Origin: an uncultured Oscillospiraceae bacterium
GTDB lineage: Bacteria > Bacillota > Clostridia > Oscillospirales > Oscillospiraceae
NCBI GenBank assembly: GCA_910584045.1
Contig: CAJTYO010000005.1
Coordinates: 28,683-92,682, forward strand
Direction: 5' to 3'
Length of the DNA: 64,000 bases
The position numbers and the translations under genes were made by a program. The notes beneath the pieces are model-generated. The model had not been told where the DNA came from and ran no database searches. It worked only from the letters and a program-made list of their open reading frames with translations. Numbering within the stretch: the first letter of the stretch is position 1; each line of letters opens with the position of its first letter. Positions 60,469 to 64,000 of the stretch are shown one piece after another.

Positions 60469-62181
60469 TCAACGCTCTTTCATCTGGAGCCTCTCGGGCA
60501 TCTCATCCACGCGGGGCCGGTCTACGCTGCCGGCGGGGAATGTCTCTGTCTCCGGTACGGAGGGGGCAAGGCAGCGGACGTAGTAGGCGTACGTCTCCGG
60601 CGCCCCTCTCTCCGCAGCCAGAGCACGGCAGGTTATCCGGTACAAGCCGGGTCTTGTGAATTCGTACTCCGCCTGGCAGCTGTCCGAGTCCTCTGCGGAG
60701 GCGGCCAGTTCTATGATGCCGTTCGGCGTGGTGACGGAGATAGAAACCAGCTGCCGGACGCCGCCGGCCTGGGCGGTCAGCAGGCCGGTTTCGCCGGGCT
60801 GTACCGGGCGGAGGAGCTGGGCGCGGAGGAAATCCGCCTGGGCTCCTCCGGTGCGAATATAGCGAGGGATATAGACCTTCATGGGGCCGATGTAGCAGTC
60901 ACCCAGCTTTACGTTGGTCACATCTTTTGTGTGGCCGCTGAAGAGAATCTGCCCCCGGGCCGTCCCGGCGGCGGCGGTGAAAACGATGGCGTGGGAATAG
61001 GCCCCGCCGCTGCCCTCCACATGGGCCACGGCTCCCACCAGCTCCTCCGCCGTGACGCAGGAGAAGCCGCTGCCGGCCTCTGCGTCTAGGATGGTGGCGT
61101 ACATACCGGCCTCCCCGGCGGCGTTGGAGCCACCCGTGCCGCCCCCATCCCGCTGACCGGTCAGATACTGGCGGAAGGACTGGCAGCTGACCCAGCTCAG
61201 GCCGATCTTACTGGTATCCCGGGGGGCCAGGGCGTACCACTGTCCGTCCCCAATCGTATCCATAGGCAGGGCGCGGGATGAGACAGCCTCGGCGGTCTGG
61301 CTGCCGCCGAAGCCCGCCCACATGCTCTGAGAGGCAAAATTCATGCAGTCCCCACCGCTGCCGTCGTAGCGGGCGAAGCGGGGGCTGTAGAAGTCCGAAC
61401 GGGACGTATCGGCCTCGGGACGGGCCCAAGTGGCGGCATAGGCGGCGGCGCTCTCCCCATCGTAGAGAATACGGTCCGCCCCACCGGAGGGTTCATAGGG
61501 GAAGGCGAGGGTACAGCCGTCCTGGGCCAGACTGGCGGTGAAGGCGGCCAGGACGGCGCTCTCATCCAGGGACGCGCCCTGGGCCTTGTACTGCTTATCG
61601 AAGAGACTGCCGTCGCTGACGTTGGCGGCCAGCCATTGGCCGTCCCGCCTGATCAGGCGAACGGTGTAGTTGGTCTCGTTCACGGTCTGGAGCTCCAGAG
61701 TGTCAGTGTAGCGGAAAAGGGCCGTCTCAGTGATGTAGACTCTGGCAGTATCGGCCTCGATCTCCAGCTCCTTACAGGTGTACTGGAGTGTCAGGTCCTG
61801 CCGGTAAATGTTCTGGAGCTGGCGCATGGAAGCGTAGAAAAAGGCCTTTTTCTCCAGGTATAGGATATTCTCCCGCAGCTGGTCCATGGAGTACTCCTTG
61901 CCGCCCAGGTGGTACAGCCGCTCCTCGCCCTCCTCCTCCAAAATGGGGGCAGGATCGACGGAGGGGTCCAGCACCGTGCCGGCGCGCAGGTCCGCAGGCT
62001 CGTACAGCATAGCCTGAGACGCGTAGCGGCGCAGAATGGATTCAGCGGCGGCGCGGACCGCCAGCTCCTCAGTTGTAGCCGCTGCGGCCCGAGCCCGCCC
62101 CACAGGGAGGAGCAGAAGAAGAAGAAAAATTGCCAGCCGGAGATAGAGCCGGTCCATCCGGCAAGGTGTGCCATGCATCAT
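60469..62181 (-). CDS. Secreted protein with amidase domain (Amidase_6 type)
   Basis: The 570-residue protein has a signal peptide (LYLRLAIFLLLLLLPVGRAR) and, in the middle (about 250-430), the Amidase_6 signature YDGSGGDCMNFASQSMWAGF with catalytic Cys and a later His in GAYSHAIVFTAAAG. The N-terminal 230 residues resemble an NTF2-like or copper-amine-type region; the C-terminus is beta-rich. Such clostridial proteins are thought to hydrolyse cell-wall or peptide amides. I chose ATG 62181 or 62178 after GGGGGTATTAC; a longer frame has no site. Confidence 0.78.
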   Translation of the reverse strand: MMHGTPCRMDRLYLRLAIFLLLLLLPVGRARAAAATTEELAVRAAAESILRRYASQAMLYEPADLRAGTVLDPSVDPAPILEEEGEERLYHLGGKEYSMDQLRENILYLEKKAFFYASMRQLQNIYRQDLTLQYTCKELEIEADTARVYITETALFRYTDTLELQTVNETNYTVRLIRRDGQWLAANVSDGSLFDKQYKAQGASLDESAVLAAFTASLAQDGCTLAFPYEPSGGADRILYDGESAAAYAATWARPEADTSRSDFYSPRFARYDGSGGDCMNFASQSMWAGFGGSQTAEAVSSRALPMDTIGDGQWYALAPRDTSKIGLSWVSCQSFRQYLTGQRDGGGTGGSNAAGEAGMYATILDAEAGSGFSCVTAEELVGAVAHVEGSGGAYSHAIVFTAAAGTARGQILFSGHTKDVTNVKLGDCYIGPMKVYIPRYIRTGGAQADFLRAQLLRPVQPGETGLLTAQAGGVRQLVSISVTTPNGIIELAASAEDSDSCQAEYEFTRPGLYRITCRALAAERGAPETYAYYVRCLAPSVPETETFPAGSVDRPRVDEMPERLQMKER

Positions 62182-62331
62182 GTAATACCCCCTTGTTTCT
62201 GGAGCGCACAGGGGTTTCTGGCTGGGAAACTTATGCACCTTTTTAAATTATCGGTCAGAAAGGGATTCTCTTAATAGCTGAAGGCGAATTTTGTCGAATA
62301 GGAAATACCGGTTTGAAAGGAGCTGTGAAAG

Positions 62332-63510
62332 ATGCAGTATCGGAAGGATAAAAAGGGAAACGACATCTCCCTACTGGGGTATGGCTGTATGCGCTTTACC
62401 CGGAAAGGGAACGGCATCGACATCAACAAGGCGGAGCGGGAGGTCATGTCCGCCATCCGGGGCGGCGTAAACTATCTGGACACCGCTTACATCTACCCCG
62501 GCAACGAGGCGGCGGTGGGAGAAATTTTGCGCCGAAACGGCTGCCGGGAGCAGGTATACCTGGCCACCAAGCTGCCCCACTACCTCGTCAAATCCATGGA
62601 GGGCGTGGAAAAACTTTTCCGGGAGGAGCTGCGGCGGCTGGGGACGGACTATATCGACTACTACCTCATACATATGCTCACGGATCTGGCCACCTGGGAG
62701 AAGCTGTATGATATGGGTATGGAGACATGGATCAGAGGCAAGCTGGCCTCGAGGGAGATTCGGAACATCGGCTTCTCCTACCACGGCAGTACGCCTATGT
62801 TCAAAAAGCTGACAGATGCCTACGACTGGGATTTTTGTCAGATTCAGTACAACTACATGGACGAAACCAGTCAGGCCGGGGCGGAGGGGCTGCGGTACGC
62901 CCACAGGAAGGGGCTGCCGGTGATTATTATGGAGCCCCTGCGGGGCGGGCGGCTGGTAGACCTGCTGCCGGAGACGGCCAAGGCGCTGTTCCGGCGGGAC
63001 CCGGAGGGGCGCACACCCGCCGCTCTGGCCTTCCGGTGGCTTTTCGACCAGCCGGAGGTCACCTGCGTACTGTCCGGCATGAACTCCATGGAGATGGTAG
63101 AACAGAATCTAGCCGCCGCAGAGGCGGGCAGGCCGGGCTGTATGACGGACAGCGACCGTAAACTGGTCGAGCGGGTGCGGGAGGAGATCCGGCGGCATGT
63201 GAAGGTGGGCTGCACAGGCTGCGGCTACTGCATGCCTTGTCCCAGGGGGGTGGATATCCCGGGCACATTCCGGTGCTACAACGCCATGTACTCCGAGGGC
63301 CGGCGCTCCGGCCGGCGGGACTACCTGCAGTGTACCGCCATGCGGCGGGACGCCAGCAGCGCCTCCCAGTGCGTAGGCTGCGGCCAATGTGAGAGGCACT
63401 GTCCCCAACAGCTGCCCGTCCGGCAGCTGCTGAAGGATGCGGCGGGGGAGCTGGAGACTCTGAGCTACAAAGCCGCTAAATGGGGGGTCAGGACCTTTAA
63501 GCTATGGTAA
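62332..63510 (+). CDS. Aldo/keto reductase with C-terminal 4Fe-4S ferredoxin domain
   Basis: The 392-residue protein has an AKR TIM barrel (GYGCMRFTRKGNGIDINKAE, NYLDTAYIYPGNE, Lys in ATKLP, His in YYLIHML) and a ferredoxin domain from about 295 with CTGCGYCMPC and CVGCGQCERHCPQ, enough for two clusters. This fusion is common in anaerobes; the substrate is unknown. It may pass electrons between NAD(P)H and ferredoxin-type partners. GAAAGGAG precedes the ATG. Confidence 0.9.
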   Translation: MQYRKDKKGNDISLLGYGCMRFTRKGNGIDINKAEREVMSAIRGGVNYLDTAYIYPGNEAAVGEILRRNGCREQVYLATKLPHYLVKSMEGVEKLFREELRRLGTDYIDYYLIHMLTDLATWEKLYDMGMETWIRGKLASREIRNIGFSYHGSTPMFKKLTDAYDWDFCQIQYNYMDETSQAGAEGLRYAHRKGLPVIIMEPLRGGRLVDLLPETAKALFRRDPEGRTPAALAFRWLFDQPEVTCVLSGMNSMEMVEQNLAAAEAGRPGCMTDSDRKLVERVREEIRRHVKVGCTGCGYCMPCPRGVDIPGTFRCYNAMYSEGRRSGRRDYLQCTAMRRDASSASQCVGCGQCERHCPQQLPVRQLLKDAAGELETLSYKAAKWGVRTFKLW

Positions 63511-63624
63511 TGACTAGGGTTTTGTTCGGTATGCAGTTTTCAACGCCTCATGAAAGACCAACACAGCTGAGAATAAAAATGAGGACAGTGCAAGGACGGG
63601 AGAGAATCTGGTAGACTAAGAGCA

Positions 63625-63670
63625 GCAGGTAAAATCCGGCTACACAGCGGGACTTTACCTGCCCGCTGTG
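63625..63670. other. Interleaved inverted repeats (potential RNA pseudoknot)
   Basis: GCAGGTAAA (63625-63633) can pair with TTTACCTGC (63654-63662), and CACAGCGGG (63643-63651) with CCCGCTGTG (63662-63670). The two 9-bp helices interleave, as in an H-type pseudoknot, in a 213-nt gap otherwise without a gene. Confidence 0.45.
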
Positions 63671-63723
63671 CTCTATACCTGGAATTGATGCACCCGCCGC
63701 CGCCATTATCTCTGAGATACTCA

Positions 63724-63870
63724 ATGCTTAAAACTGGGCAACCCTACAATGAAGATTGCTTTGAACAGCGACGAAAATGCTGTGAGCGCAAACGGGCACA
63801 TCGTATGGTGAACGAACTGCAAAAACTTGGCTATACGATTAGGGCTAGTTTGAAAAATAGGACCGACTGA
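63724..63870 (+). other. Possible insertion-sequence fragment (48 codons)
   Basis: The frame reads QPYNEDCFEQRRKCCERKRA and HRMVNELQKLGYTIRASLK, a basic helical tail ending LGYTI that recalls C-terminal ends of some transposases. No ribosome site. It ends one base before the IS5-like gene on the other strand. Low confidence. Confidence 0.3.
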
Positions 63871-63871
63871 G

Positions 63872-64000
63872 CTAAATCAACAAAATGGCGATAGCGGCAA
63901 TGTAAACAAAGGCGAGAAAAGACGCATCCAATTTGTCATATCTGGTGGCGATCCTACGAAACCATTTAAGCTTTTGGAAGAAGCATTCAACCAAATGGCG
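63872..64000 (-). CDS. IS5-family transposase, C-terminal part (cut by the window end)
   Basis: The frame is open to the end of the window and reads RHLVECFFQKLKWFRRIATR, then YDKLDASFLAFVYIAAIAIL and a TAG stop, the conserved C-terminus of IS5-family transposases with the catalytic Glu in the HLVE box. It differs clearly from the dead copy at 3493-4130, so it is another element. The rest lies outside the window. Confidence 0.88.
   Translation of the reverse strand, partial: RHLVECFFQKLKWFRRIATRYDKLDASFLAFVYIAAIAILLI

Overview
The window looks like chromosome of a GC-rich (about 60 percent), endospore-forming Gram-positive clostridium, most likely an Oscillospiraceae gut bacterium of the Flavonifractor/Intestinimonas kind. 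This is an inference from gene content, not a database match. The grounds are an str operon headed by an L7Ae-like protein (L7Ae, rpsL, rpsG, fusA, tuf), the spore maturation pair spmA-spmB, a YtrA-type GntR/ABC operon, an ECF vitamin transporter S component, and strong AGGAGG ribosome binding sites with 17-bp-spaced sigma-A promoters.

Layout. 1-3076: the end of a sugar ABC transporter operon (two permeases), convergent with a selenium/sulfur trio (YedE-like transporter, TusA-like protein, DUF3343). 3240-9583: a lower-GC accessory island. It holds a tRNA operon (Met, Glu, Val), a dead IS5-family transposase, a tyrosine integrase with an excisionase-like and a sigma-like gene, an orphan response regulator and several gene fragments. 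It is bounded by two inverted copies of a roughly 175-nt leader. 9699-22950: housekeeping genes (pyrG, metG, a radical SAM gene, nrdR, recQ, mreB, comFC), with one AT-rich ABC exporter (16168-17718) that looks acquired. 23053-28382: two MATE exporters around a GntR/ABC operon. 28458-36414: the str operon, tuf, cca and murC. 36484-41590: a complete type III restriction-modification pair with its own promoter. 41676-46697: an operon with a transglutaminase-like protein, a PilC/GspF platform, three small membrane or pilin-like proteins, a class III-type pseudopilin and PilT. 46785-53748: a leader-peptide/attenuator-like unit before a GNAT acetyltransferase, a cation exchanger, an M24 peptidase, spmAB, a small XRE regulator and comEC. 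53815-64000: an ECF S component divergent from a MocR/PdxR-like regulator, a YesMN-type two-component system, two convergent secreted hydrolases, an aldo/keto reductase with ferredoxin domain, and insertion-sequence debris at the right edge.

How the parts fit. PilC/PilT with pseudopilins, ComEC and ComFC would together suit pilus-driven DNA uptake, and a type III restriction system sits beside them. ComFC and ComEC are each preceded by, and overlap, a small XRE regulator; the two regulators resemble each other. The best candidate for something undescribed is the duplicated leader flanking the accessory island: its two copies differ mostly by changes that preserve base pairing, including one compensatory pair, which points to a conserved structured RNA that I cannot assign to a known class.
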